This document shows positions 48,434 to 57,560 of a stretch of DNA of 64,000 nt, piece by piece (position 1 is the first letter of the stretch; every line of letters begins with the position of its first letter). The stretch is from Streptomyces sp. SID13726. Its GTDB lineage: Bacteria > Actinomycetota > Actinomycetes > Streptomycetales > Streptomycetaceae. Location of the stretch: positions 124,001 to 188,000 of the forward strand of contig NZ_JAAGLY010000012.1 of the NCBI RefSeq assembly GCF_010548375.1, given 5' to 3'. The notes beneath the pieces were generated by a model that was given only the letters and a program-made list of their open reading frames with translations, did no database searches and was not told the origin of the DNA. Both the position numbers and the translations under genes were made by a program.

Positions 48434-50029
48434 TTACTGCGGGGGGTTGCCGTGCTTACGGGAGGGCAGGTCGGCGTGCTTGGACTGGAGCATCGCGAGG
48501 GACTTGATCAGGACCTCGCGGGTCTCCGCCGGGTCGATGACGTCGTCGACCAGACCGCGCTCGGCCGCGTAGTACGGGTGCATGAGCTCGGACTTGTACT
48601 CCTTGACCATGCGGGCCCGCATGGCCTCGGGGTCCTCGGCCTCGGCGATCTGACGCCGGAAGATGACGTTGGCGGCACCTTCGGCGCCCATCACGGCGAT
48701 CTCGTTCGTCGGCCAGGCGTAGGTGAGGTCGGCGCCGATGGACTGGCTGTCCATGACGATGTAGGCCCCGCCGTACGCCTTGCGCAGGATCAGGGAGATC
48801 CTCGGCACGGTGGCGTTGCAGTAGGCGTAGAGGAGCTTCGCGCCGTGGCGGATGATTCCGCCGTGCTCCTGGTCGACGCCCGGGAGGAACCCGGGGACGT
48901 CCAGGAGAGTGACGATCGGGATGTTAAAAGCGTCACACATCTGGACGAAACGTGCAGCTTTTTCCGACGCCTCGATGTCCAGGACACCGGCGAGCGTGGA
49001 GGGCTGGTTCGCCACGATGCCGACCACCTGGCCGTCCAGGCGGGCCAGCGCGCAGATGATGTTGCGGGCCCAGCGCTCGTGGACCTCGAGGTAGTCGCCG
49101 TCGTCGACGATCTCCTCGATCACCTTGGCCATGTCGTAGGGCCGGTTGCCGTCCGCCGGGACCAGGTCGAGCAGCACGTCGCCGCGCCGGTCGGCCGCGT
49201 CCGTGGACTCCGCCCGCGGCGGGTTCTCCCGGTTGTTCTGCGGGAGCATCGCCAGCAGGTAGCGCACCTCGGCGAGGCAGGTCTCCTCGTCGTCGTAGGC
49301 GAAGTGGCAGACGCCGGAGGTCTCGGCGTGCACGTCGGCGCCGCCGAGGCCGTTCTGGGTGATCTCCTCGCCGGTCACCGCCTTCACGACGTCCGGTCCG
49401 GTGATGAACATCTGCGAGGTCTCGCGGACCATGAACACGAAGTCCGTGAGGGCGGGGCTGTAGGCCGCGCCGCCCGCGCACGGGCCGAGCATCACCGAGA
49501 TCTGCGGGATGACGCCGGACGCCTTGGTGTTGCGCTGGAAGATGCCGCCGTAGCCGGCGAGCGCCGAGACGCCCTCCTGGATACGGGCGCCCGCGCCGTC
49601 GTTCAGGGAGACCAGCGGCGCACCGGCCGCGATGGCCATGTCCATGATCTTGTGGATCTTCGTGGCGTGGGCCTCGCCCAGCGCGCCGCCGAAGATGCGG
49701 AAGTCGTGGGCGTAGACGAAGACCGTACGGCCCTCCACCGTGCCCCAGCCGGTGATCACACCGTCGGTGTACGGCTTCTTGGCCTCCAGGCCGAACCCGG
49801 TCGCCCGGTGCCGGCGCAGCTGCTCGACCTCCTGGAAGGAACCCGGGTCGAGGAGCAGCTCGATGCGCTCCCGTGCGGTCAGCTTGCCCTTGGCGTGCTG
49901 CGCCTCGGTCGCCTTCTCGCTGGGGCCGGCCAGGGCCGTCGCACGGATCTCGTGCAGCTCGGCCACCCGCCCGCGCGCGTCCGTCGGCTCACCCGTCGAC
50001 TCACCCGGCGCCTCATCCAAAACGGTCAT
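48434..50029 (-). CDS. accB: Acyl-CoA carboxylase beta (carboxyltransferase) subunit, acetyl-CoA type
   Basis: The 531-aa carboxyltransferase makes malonyl-CoA for fatty acids and polyketides. The crotonase-like oxyanion blocks are LNDGAGARIQEGVSALAGYG (about 142-161) and LDVPGFLPGVDQEHGGIIRH (about 376-395). At the position equivalent to Asp422 of S. coelicolor PccB, known to determine propionyl preference, this protein has Ile424 (GGAYIVM), which is the acetyl-CoA-type residue. This supports accB rather than pccB. ATG 50029 starts the frame. Confidence 0.93.
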   Translation of the reverse strand: MTVLDEAPGESTGEPTDARGRVAELHEIRATALAGPSEKATEAQHAKGKLTARERIELLLDPGSFQEVEQLRRHRATGFGLEAKKPYTDGVITGWGTVEGRTVFVYAHDFRIFGGALGEAHATKIHKIMDMAIAAGAPLVSLNDGAGARIQEGVSALAGYGGIFQRNTKASGVIPQISVMLGPCAGGAAYSPALTDFVFMVRETSQMFITGPDVVKAVTGEEITQNGLGGADVHAETSGVCHFAYDDEETCLAEVRYLLAMLPQNNRENPPRAESTDAADRRGDVLLDLVPADGNRPYDMAKVIEEIVDDGDYLEVHERWARNIICALARLDGQVVGIVANQPSTLAGVLDIEASEKAARFVQMCDAFNIPIVTLLDVPGFLPGVDQEHGGIIRHGAKLLYAYCNATVPRISLILRKAYGGAYIVMDSQSIGADLTYAWPTNEIAVMGAEGAANVIFRRQIAEAEDPEAMRARMVKEYKSELMHPYYAAERGLVDDVIDPAETREVLIKSLAMLQSKHADLPSRKHGNPPQ

Positions 50030-50180
50030 GTAGCGACCTTACGAAGACCCGCGAGGAAAGCGAGCCGTCGACTCCGTACAGTCTCCGGCCCGTTTTCCTG
50101 GTGCCACTGAACAGAACCCGGCAGGCATGCAGGCGTTCCGACTGCTCAGGGGGCCTGCCGCTTGTAGGGGTCGCACAAAG

Positions 50181-52508
50181 TCAGGGTGTGAGAGCCAGCT
50201 CACACTCATGCGAGGCGCAGGCCGTTCCGGGAGTGACGCGCAGGTGCAGCAGGCGGCCGGTGGCGAGCACCTCGACGGTGTCGTCGGCCCGCAGGACCGC
50301 GCGCACCGGGTGGTTCCAGACGATCTCCAGCGGTTCACCCGTTCGAGGGGGTTCGCTCACGCAGAGCGTAGCGGTCCGGCCCCGGCGCCGGACCAGCACA
50401 CTCGCCCCCGCCGAGGCGGTGAACGGACCCGCCGTTCCGGCCCGCCAGAAGTTCGCGGCGGTGAGGCCGAGGCGGTCGACACGGACCGCCTGGCAGGCGC
50501 TGTCGTTGGCGAGGACCGACAGCCAGTGGCGGTCGGCGGCCCGGGCGGCGACGGTACGGCGGGAGGCGCCGGGCAGCAGGACATAGGCGTACGTGGCGTC
50601 CACCGGGTCGGTGCCGTGGTCGAGCCAGAGGGTCTGCCACCGGCGGGTACGCCGTTCGTCCGTACTGGTGGTGTTGATGTCGGACCAGGCGCCGGTCCGG
50701 TCCTCGCGCAGGGCCCGCAGCCCCTCGGGGACGAGCCAGCCGCCGTGTCCCTCCAGATGGGCCCAGCCCCTTCCCCGTACGAACGTCCGCGTGCCGTCCT
50801 CCCCCAGGTTGCGGTTGTCCACGACCGTCTCGACCGGAACGCCGTCCGTGCAGGTGATGCCCGCGCCGAGGCAGATCACCGCGTCCTCGGCGCAGAACCA
50901 CGACTTGCGGGCCTGGAGCGTCGATGCCAGGCCCTTGAGATGCTGGCCGACCGCCGCGTACTCGCCGTCGGTCGTGCCGCCGACCCAGCGGACGTCCGGC
51001 TTGGGCTCGCCCCACTCGCCGCCCGCCCGGTCGGGCAGGCGCCCGGTGGAGACCGTCGTCCCCGGGAGGCGGTACCAGTCGACGGTGGGCCAGTACCAGT
51101 CCGTGTACTGGTCGCCGCCGCCCGGCACCCACCAGGAGAGCATTCCTGCGCCGGTGTGCCAGCCGCGCGGGTTCTCGCCGTTGCCGCACTCGTAGTGGGC
51201 GATGCGGTCGCTGGCCATGGCGATGTTCGCGACGAATCCGGGGCGGCGGTGGACGGCCCGGTCCATGGCGGCGAAGAGGTGGTGGCCGACGGGCTCGGGG
51301 GCGGCCGGGACCGGCGAACCGGCCACCGTGTGCAGCCGGGCGAGGTCGGCCACGCCGAACTGAGGGGCCGTCAGGACCGGGGCGACGGTGTCCCGTTCGA
51401 TCCAGCCCTTCACCATCCCGTACCAGCGGTCCCGCTCCCCCGCGTCCGCCCCGCCCGCGAGCAGCGCGACGGCGGCGATGATCCCCTGGCCGTGGAAGTG
51501 GTCGCTGCGCATGACGTGCCGGTCGTCGCTCTTCAGGTAACCCCGGCTGACGGCACGGCCGTTGACGCTGTCCATCACCAGCCCGTCGTGGATCAGCGGG
51601 GCGTAGGCGCGCTCGACGCTGTCGAGGACGATCCGCCTGGCCGGGTCGGTCACCTCCCACGCGGAGCCGGCGAGGAGGGCGAAGAGGCGGCCGAGGCCGT
51701 CGAGCATGACCTGGCCGTAGGTGCCGGAGTAGGCGACCCAGGTGTGCTGGACGAAGGACCCGTCGGCGTAGAGGCCGTCGCCCTTCGTGACGTACGGGAA
51801 GACCGGTGAGAGCGCGTCGCGGGCGAGGGCGATCCGGTCGGGGGCGGCGCCGAGGATGCCGCGCAGGGCGACGGAGCGGCACAGGTCGACGCGGTTGGCG
51901 CCGGTGGAGGTGCCGGAGTAGTCGGTGAGCGCGGTGTCGGGGATGAAGTGGTCCACGGCGGCGCAGGCCGCCTCGACGCGCCGGGCGCCGAGGTGGTCGT
52001 AGAGCGCGATCGTGGTGTCCATGAGGAGGCGGGGGCTGCCGATCTGCCATTCCCACCAGTTGCCGTAGCGGGTGGTGGCGGGGTGGTAGACCGTGGCGGA
52101 GAGGTGGTCGAGGCCGCGCAGGACGTCCGCGAGGAGGGTCTCGTCGCCGGTCGAGCCGGTGCCCTGCTGGAGGTAGGCCTGGGTCATGGTCCACAGGCGG
52201 CTGTAGCTCTGGGTGATGCCGGTCGGGGGGTCGTAGGGGAAGCCGGGCCACAGGGAGGCGGAGGCCGGGGTCATGGTGGCGCGGAAGGCGCGGGCGAGTG
52301 CGCCGGTCTCGGCGAGGCGGGCGGCGTAGGGCTCGGCGGTGGGGTCGTAGCCGGTGCCGAGGGCGATGTCGAGCCAGCGTCGGCGCAGGACGGCGTAGGG
52401 GTCGGCCGCCGCGGAGGCGGGCGCGGGGGCCGCCGCGGCGAGGAGTGCGGCCGCGATCAGAACGGCCCGGCGGGTGGGGTGCGGGTGGGCTCTGCGCTGC
52501 GGGTTCAT
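50181..52508 (-). CDS. Secreted polysaccharide lyase family 8 enzyme
   Basis: The 775-aa protein (ATG 52508) begins with a twin-arginine-like signal (RRAVLIAAALLAAAAPAPAS, about 13-32). The alpha/alpha toroid domain holds an aromatic patch NWWEWQIG (150-157) and the catalytic triad by PL8 spacing: Asn205 in TGANRVD, His255 in SFVQHTW and Tyr264 in SGTYGQ. A beta-sandwich C-terminal part follows. PL8 members cut hyaluronan, chondroitin or xanthan; the substrate here cannot be fixed. The long frame upstream to 52610 is not used. It is not near other carbohydrate genes. Confidence 0.93.
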   Translation of the reverse strand: MNPQRRAHPHPTRRAVLIAAALLAAAAPAPASAAADPYAVLRRRWLDIALGTGYDPTAEPYAARLAETGALARAFRATMTPASASLWPGFPYDPPTGITQSYSRLWTMTQAYLQQGTGSTGDETLLADVLRGLDHLSATVYHPATTRYGNWWEWQIGSPRLLMDTTIALYDHLGARRVEAACAAVDHFIPDTALTDYSGTSTGANRVDLCRSVALRGILGAAPDRIALARDALSPVFPYVTKGDGLYADGSFVQHTWVAYSGTYGQVMLDGLGRLFALLAGSAWEVTDPARRIVLDSVERAYAPLIHDGLVMDSVNGRAVSRGYLKSDDRHVMRSDHFHGQGIIAAVALLAGGADAGERDRWYGMVKGWIERDTVAPVLTAPQFGVADLARLHTVAGSPVPAAPEPVGHHLFAAMDRAVHRRPGFVANIAMASDRIAHYECGNGENPRGWHTGAGMLSWWVPGGGDQYTDWYWPTVDWYRLPGTTVSTGRLPDRAGGEWGEPKPDVRWVGGTTDGEYAAVGQHLKGLASTLQARKSWFCAEDAVICLGAGITCTDGVPVETVVDNRNLGEDGTRTFVRGRGWAHLEGHGGWLVPEGLRALREDRTGAWSDINTTSTDERRTRRWQTLWLDHGTDPVDATYAYVLLPGASRRTVAARAADRHWLSVLANDSACQAVRVDRLGLTAANFWRAGTAGPFTASAGASVLVRRRGRTATLCVSEPPRTGEPLEIVWNHPVRAVLRADDTVEVLATGRLLHLRVTPGTACASHECELALTP

Positions 52509-52596
52509 ATCGGGGCGTGTACCACCGGGAGACCGTCGGGCCAACACTTCGCGGATGATGTTGAAAGGCCCGCGGAATAGGTCTACGGTCGTTCGC

Positions 52597-52618
52597 GTTG
52601 AGTGGTTCAAGATTCAAC
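52597..52618. promoter_or_regulatory. Dyad in the yceI promoter region
   Basis: GTTGAGT and ATTCAAC flank a GGTTCAAG centre with one mismatch, and TTCAA is repeated. The site lies 26 bp before the yceI start, resembling a MarR-type operator; no regulator gene is next to it. Confidence 0.35.
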
Positions 52619-52643
52619 ATACTCACCTCTAGGGAGTCTCGTC

Positions 52644-53198
52644 ATGGCGAACACCGACCTGACCGCACTGACCGGCGACTACACGATCGACGCCGCGCAC
52701 TCCACGATCGGCTTCACCGTGCGCCACGCGATGGTGACCAACGTCAAGGGCAAGTTCGGCGACTTCAGCGGCTCGCTGCACCTGGACGGCGGCGACCCCG
52801 CCGCGTCGACGGCGTCCATCGACGTCAAGATGGACAGCATCGACACCGGTTCGGCGGACCGGGACGGCCACCTCAAGAGCGCCGACTTCTTCAAGATCGA
52901 CGAGTTCCCGACGATGACCTTCCGCTCCACCAAAGCGGAGGCGCTCGGCGACGAGGACTACCGCATCACCGGTGACCTCACGATTCTCGGCACCACCAAG
53001 CCGCTCACCATCGACCTGGAGTTCAACGGCGCCGCGAAGGACCCCTTCGGCAACGAGCGCGTGGGCTTCGAGGGCAAGGCCGAGATCAAGCGCTCCGAGT
53101 GGGGCCTGACCTGGAACGCCACGCTGGAGACGGGTGGCGTCCTGGTCTCCGACAAGATCAAGCTGAACTTCGACATCTCGGCGATCAAGAACGCCTGA
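52644..53198 (+). CDS. YceI-family lipocalin-like protein
   Basis: The 184-aa protein starts MANTDLTALTGDYTIDAAHS at ATG 52644, with GGGAG upstream. IGFTVRHAMVTNVKGKFGDF, DRDGHLKSADFFKIDEFPTM and RSEWGLTWNATLETGGVLVS are YceI signatures. The fold is a beta barrel that binds isoprenoid-type lipids in characterised members. There is no signal peptide, so it is cytoplasmic here. Its 3' end is 7 bp from the convergent STAND gene. Confidence 0.94.
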   Translation: MANTDLTALTGDYTIDAAHSTIGFTVRHAMVTNVKGKFGDFSGSLHLDGGDPAASTASIDVKMDSIDTGSADRDGHLKSADFFKIDEFPTMTFRSTKAEALGDEDYRITGDLTILGTTKPLTIDLEFNGAAKDPFGNERVGFEGKAEIKRSEWGLTWNATLETGGVLVSDKIKLNFDISAIKNA

Positions 53199-53205
53199 TC
53201 CCCCG

Positions 53206-56200
53206 TCAGCAGGTGCGCCGGTACGGCAGATCCGGGAGGTACGTCTTCCAGGCGGCCTCGGAGAGACCGGAGCCGGCGCGCTCGCAGACCTCGCCGGCCA
53301 GCCGGTCCGGGGTCAGTTCGTAGCGCTGCACGGGCACGTTGGTGCCGGTGGCGTGGAGCGTGCCGTCGGGGCCGAACGCGAGGGCGAGGATCTGGTCGCC
53401 CGGGGTGGGCAGGGCAGTGCCCAGGGGCCGTTGCGAGGCCAGGTCCCAGAGTTGCAGGCTGCCCTGCGATCCGGCGACGGCGAGGGTGCGGCCGTCGTGC
53501 GAGAACGCCAGCGCGGTCACCGAGCCGGTGGTGTCGGACGCGGTGCCGTCGAGCACGCCGAGCCGTTTGCGGGCCCCCGCGTCCCAGAGCGTGACCCGGC
53601 CCAGGACGTCACCGACGGCCAGCCCGCTGCCGCCGGGACCGTAGGCCGCGGTGGTGATCAGGTCCTCGCCGAGCACCCGCGGTTCCATGCGCCCGGTGCG
53701 GAGGTCGGCCAGCAGGCCCTCCTGGGTCACCAGACTCCGGCCGTCGGGGCGCAGGGCGAGGCGTTCGCCGTCCGAACCGGAGGAGACGACGTCTGCGGCA
53801 CGGACGCTGCGCGCGGTCCGCACGTGCTTCTCCTCGCGTACGTCCCACACCTCGACGGTCGAGCGTTCCGCCGACCGGTACACCAGCAGGGTGCGGCCAC
53901 GGTCGTCCAGGGCCAGGCCGTCCATCGTGGAGGTTCCGTCACCTCCCGCGGCCAGGGTGGCGTGCACGCGACGGGCCCGGATGTCCCACACGGTGACCCG
54001 GTCCTCCGCCCCCTTCCGGCCGGCGTACGGGCCGGGAGTCGTCGCCAGGTATCTGCCGTCGCCGCTGAGCGCCATGAGACCGGCGCAGGACTCGGCGCCG
54101 GGGCACGGTCGCGCCGGCGTCTCGAAGAGCGGGTGTCCGTCGCGGGTGTCCAGCACCTGCGTCCGCTGCTCGCCGTCGCGCCGCACGGAACGGGCCAGGA
54201 CCCGGCCGTCGCCGGAGAGTTCGGCCCGGTACGCCGAGAGGTCCTGCCAGCGCGCGGTCGTCGCGGTGCCGAGGGTCAGTGAGCGCACGACCGTGCCGGA
54301 CCCGCCGAGATAGCGGACGGCGCCCGCGCTCCCGTCGTAGGCGACGTCGGACCACTCGTCCGAGACGATCCGCCGGCTCAGCACGGGTGTCTCCGGATGG
54401 GCCGCCCGCCACACCAGCAGCCGGTGCGGTCCGGTGCCGACGAGAAACGTGCCGTCCCCGCCGGACCACACCTGCGTCAGCCCCTCGGCCTTCAGGGACC
54501 GGGTCGCCCGCCCGGTGCGTACGTCCCAGCCGTGGACCCCGTCGGCGGTGGCGACGGTCAGGGTCCGGCTGTCCGGGGTGAACGTCACGGAGTGGTCGCG
54601 GCAATCGGCGGCCCGTGCCTTCTCCAGCCAGGGCGCCTCGGCCCTACGGCGGTGCGCGAGATCCCAGAGTTCCAGCCGGTGCCCGCCCGTGCACAGGGCG
54701 AGCCAGCGGCCGTCGGGGCTGGCGGAGAGGCCGCTCACACCGCCGTCCGGTGCGGGGACGCGCAGCGTCGGGCGTCCGTCGCGCGGGTCCCAGGCGTGCA
54801 CCGAGCCGTCGTCCCAGTCGACGGCGGCCAGGGCGCGGGCCGTGAAGGTGAACGGGGTCTGCATGGCGTCCACGCCCCGCAGGGTCCGGATCACGTGTCC
54901 GGTGCGTACGTCCCACAGGTCGACGCGGTCCCCGGCCAGCAGCGCGAGCGTCCTGCCGTCCGGTCCCACGGCGACCGGGACGCCGTCCATGAGCTTGCCG
55001 GGGCCGGGCTCGGAGAGGGTGAGGCGCCGTGTCCTCAGGTCCCAGATCCGGACGCGGTCCGCGGTGACGGACACGACGGATGCGCCGTCCGCCGTCAGGC
55101 GCTGCGCGTCGTTGTCCGAGCCGTCGAAGCCGGCGTCCGCGCCCGGTACCGCGAACACGTCCTCCTCCCGCTGGGCCATCGCGCCGATCAGCGCCGAGCG
55201 GGTCTCCGTGGTGTCGGCCAGCCGCGCGGCGGCGACGCTGAGCCGCATCGCGGTGCGCGGGTCGGAGTACCGCATGCCGTCCGCGACGGCGGCGACCCGG
55301 CGGGCCTCGGCCTCCACCTGACGCCGGTCGCTGGTGCGGCTCTGCTGCCAGGCGGTGGCCCCGGCGACGAGCGCGAGCACGAGGAGCACGGCGAGGGCGC
55401 CGACGAACCCGCGCCGTCTGCGCAGTTCGGCCCGCCGCGCACCGCTGCTCGCCGTGAGGAACGCCCGCTCCGGCGGGGTCAGCGAGGCCCCGGCCAGCTG
55501 CTCCTCCGCCGCGGCCAGCCGGGTCCCGCGGTACAGCGCGCCGGGGTCCCGCCCGAGGTCGTCCCAGACCCGGGCCGCCTCGGTCAGCCTCCGGTGCGCC
55601 CGCAACTGCTCACGCTCCTGGTCGATCCACCCGGACAGCCGGGGCCAGGCGGTGATCAGGGCCTCGTGGGCGAGGTCCACGGTGCCGTGGTCGAGGGTGA
55701 CGAGGCGGGCTCGGGCGAGTCGGTCGAGGACCAGGTCTATGTCGGGGGTGGGGTTCGGTGGGGTGGGGTTCGATGGGTCGGGGTTCGGTGGGGCGGAGGG
55801 CGGGCCTGGGGTGACGCGCTGCTTCGGCGGGCGCGGGGGGTCGGTGGGGTCTGTGTGGTCGGTGGAATCTGTGAGGTCGGTGGGATCTATATGGCCGGTG
55901 GGATCTGTGTGGTCGAAGGGGTCTGTGTGGTCGAAGGGGTCTGTGTGGTCGGAGGGGTCCGTGGAATCCGTGGGACCGCCCCTCTCCCGGCCGAACGGCC
56001 CACCGGAACCCGTCGATCCGAAGTCCAGTTCCCCCCGCTCCACAGGCCGACGGGTGTCCTGTGACCCCTCCCCCGGAGTGATCAACCGCAGCAGCACCAG
56101 GCGGGCCACTTCCGCGTGCGCGGTGGAGAGGCCGGACCAGACCTCCTCCGCGCTCTGGGCGATGGCCCCGTGGACACCGCCCGCGGCCTCGTACGCCTCC

Positions 56201-57309
56201 TCGGTCAGTGCCCGGCCCCGGCGGCGGCGCCAGGTCTCGCGCAGCACGTGGGACAGCAGCGGCAGGCCGCCGGGCTCGTCGGCGATCTCGTCGACCAGGC
56301 GGGCGGTCAGGGTCCGTTCGACTATGTACCCGGCGCTCTGGGCGGGCTTGACGATCGCCTCGCGCAGCTCCGCCGGGTCCATCGGACCGACCAGCAGCCC
56401 GGCCTCCCCCAGCGCGTCCGCCAGACCCCGGTGCTCGGCGCAGCGGCCGTAGAAGTCCGCCCGTACGGCGATGACGACCCGCAGTCCGCTGCCCGGTTCG
56501 CGCGCGGCGAGCAGCAGGTCGAGGAAGGCACGGCGTTCGTCGGGGTCCCGGCAGAGGGTGAAGACCTCCTCGAACTGGTCGACGACGATCAGGGTGTCCC
56601 CGGCCCCGACCGTGCCCGTGCCTTTCCCCACCGGGGCCGTGTCCGTACCCGTGCCCGCCGGTACCAGCGCGGCACCCGGCGTGCCCGCAGGAACCAGCGC
56701 CGCACCCTGCGTCCCCGCAGGTACGAGCACAGCCCCATGCGTCTCCGCAGGAACCAGCACGGCCCCATGCGTCCGCGCCGGACATGCCCCCGGCGTCAGC
56801 ACCCGGATCGCGGCCAGCTCCCCCTCGGCGCGCAGGACCGGGATCAGTCCGGCCCGCAGGAGTGAGGACTTGCCGCTGCCGGAGGGGCCGAAGACCGCGG
56901 TGAAGCGGTGGTCCCTGATCCGCTGGCGGAGTGCCGTGACGAGTCGGTCGCGGCCGAAGTACCGGTCGTGGTCGTCGGGTTCGAAGCGGGCCAGGCCCTG
57001 GTACGGCGGCTCCACGTCGTCCACCTCGCGGGCGGCGCCCGCGCGGACCTCCCGGTCGGCCTCCTGCCACCGGCGCTCCCACTCGTCCGGGTCGCCTCCG
57101 CAGGCCCCGGCGTAGGCCAGGGCGACCTGGAGCGAGGGCAGCTGATCTCCGGCGGCTGCCTGGGAGAGCGCGGTCACGGAGAAGTGCGCCCGGCGGGCGA
57201 GTTCGCGGTAGGTCGGGCCGCCGGCCTCCTGACGGAGCTTGCGGAGTTCGTACGCGAACCTCGGCACCGGTCCCGCGGCCGGATCGACCGGAGTCTCCCG
57301 ACGGCCCAT
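53206..57309 (-). CDS. XRE-STAND NTPase with WD40 repeats and internal minisatellites
   Basis: The 1367-aa protein has an N-terminal XRE-type helix-turn-helix (about 20-75, TYRELARRAHFSVTALSQAA), then an nSTAND-type P-loop NTPase: Walker A GPSGSGKS (141-148), Walker B TLIVVDQFEE (239-248) and RADFYGRC. A membrane helix (GFVGALAVLLVLALVAGATA) is near 631-650 and a WD40 propeller fills about 690-1330 (VRIWDLRT, VDLWDVRTG, LQLWDLAS). Two low-complexity inserts interrupt the NTPase region: four 10-residue repeats between Walker A and B (about 180-220) and an 18-bp-unit Asp/Thr/His/Pro-rich segment near 444-490. STAND proteins with WD40 sensors work as signal switches, some in defence; the role here is unknown. 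Confidence 0.9.
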   Translation of the reverse strand: MGRRETPVDPAAGPVPRFAYELRKLRQEAGGPTYRELARRAHFSVTALSQAAAGDQLPSLQVALAYAGACGGDPDEWERRWQEADREVRAGAAREVDDVEPPYQGLARFEPDDHDRYFGRDRLVTALRQRIRDHRFTAVFGPSGSGKSSLLRAGLIPVLRAEGELAAIRVLTPGACPARTHGAVLVPAETHGAVLVPAGTQGAALVPAGTPGAALVPAGTGTDTAPVGKGTGTVGAGDTLIVVDQFEEVFTLCRDPDERRAFLDLLLAAREPGSGLRVVIAVRADFYGRCAEHRGLADALGEAGLLVGPMDPAELREAIVKPAQSAGYIVERTLTARLVDEIADEPGGLPLLSHVLRETWRRRRGRALTEEAYEAAGGVHGAIAQSAEEVWSGLSTAHAEVARLVLLRLITPGEGSQDTRRPVERGELDFGSTGSGGPFGRERGGPTDSTDPSDHTDPFDHTDPFDHTDPTGHIDPTDLTDSTDHTDPTDPPRPPKQRVTPGPPSAPPNPDPSNPTPPNPTPDIDLVLDRLARARLVTLDHGTVDLAHEALITAWPRLSGWIDQEREQLRAHRRLTEAARVWDDLGRDPGALYRGTRLAAAEEQLAGASLTPPERAFLTASSGARRAELRRRRGFVGALAVLLVLALVAGATAWQQSRTSDRRQVEAEARRVAAVADGMRYSDPRTAMRLSVAAARLADTTETRSALIGAMAQREEDVFAVPGADAGFDGSDNDAQRLTADGASVVSVTADRVRIWDLRTRRLTLSEPGPGKLMDGVPVAVGPDGRTLALLAGDRVDLWDVRTGHVIRTLRGVDAMQTPFTFTARALAAVDWDDGSVHAWDPRDGRPTLRVPAPDGGVSGLSASPDGRWLALCTGGHRLELWDLAHRRRAEAPWLEKARAADCRDHSVTFTPDSRTLTVATADGVHGWDVRTGRATRSLKAEGLTQVWSGGDGTFLVGTGPHRLLVWRAAHPETPVLSRRIVSDEWSDVAYDGSAGAVRYLGGSGTVVRSLTLGTATTARWQDLSAYRAELSGDGRVLARSVRRDGEQRTQVLDTRDGHPLFETPARPCPGAESCAGLMALSGDGRYLATTPGPYAGRKGAEDRVTVWDIRARRVHATLAAGGDGTSTMDGLALDDRGRTLLVYRSAERSTVEVWDVREEKHVRTARSVRAADVVSSGSDGERLALRPDGRSLVTQEGLLADLRTGRMEPRVLGEDLITTAAYGPGGSGLAVGDVLGRVTLWDAGARKRLGVLDGTASDTTGSVTALAFSHDGRTLAVAGSQGSLQLWDLASQRPLGTALPTPGDQILALAFGPDGTLHATGTNVPVQRYELTPDRLAGEVCERAGSGLSEAAWKTYLPDLPYRRTC
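55839..55977 (-). repeat. 18-bp minisatellite in the STAND gene (Thr-Asp-Pro-His repeats)
   Basis: Units of 18 bp with core GGTCTGTGTGGTCG recur through the segment, coding on the minus strand for DHTDPF-type hexapeptides. Units near 55913-55950 are almost exact. A second short G-rich repeat array (GTGGGGTTCG) follows at 55748-55793. Confidence 0.85.
56651..56770 (-). repeat. Four 30-bp tandem repeats between Walker A and B
   Basis: Units at 56651, 56681, 56711 and 56741, each 30 bp, encode THGAVLVPAE, THGAVLVPAG, TQGAALVPAG and TPGAALVPAG on the minus strand. The unit is in frame, so copy number can change without frameshift. Confidence 0.9.
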
Positions 57310-57560
57310 GTGCGCTCGTCTCCCCCGTGTCCGCCCCTGCCGGGTGGCGTGGACGCCTGTTCGCCGTCGCCACCCTAAGGAACCGTCCGGACCGCCCGCA
57401 AGGTTCCGCCGCGCCCACGACCAGGCACTTTGTTTTGTTCAGAGTGGCGGGCGGTGGCTGCTGAACAACGCGCGGGCCGCTGGACTCGTGGTCACGGCCC
57501 TCGCTCCGGGGGCCGCACCGCATCGGGCGGTTCCTGCGCACGGAGGCCACGAGACACCAC

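Noticed and set aside
50185..50215. GTGTGAG/CTCACAC hairpin as a terminator
   Set aside because: It lies inside the 3' coding end of the PL8 lyase, so the pairing is likely incidental.
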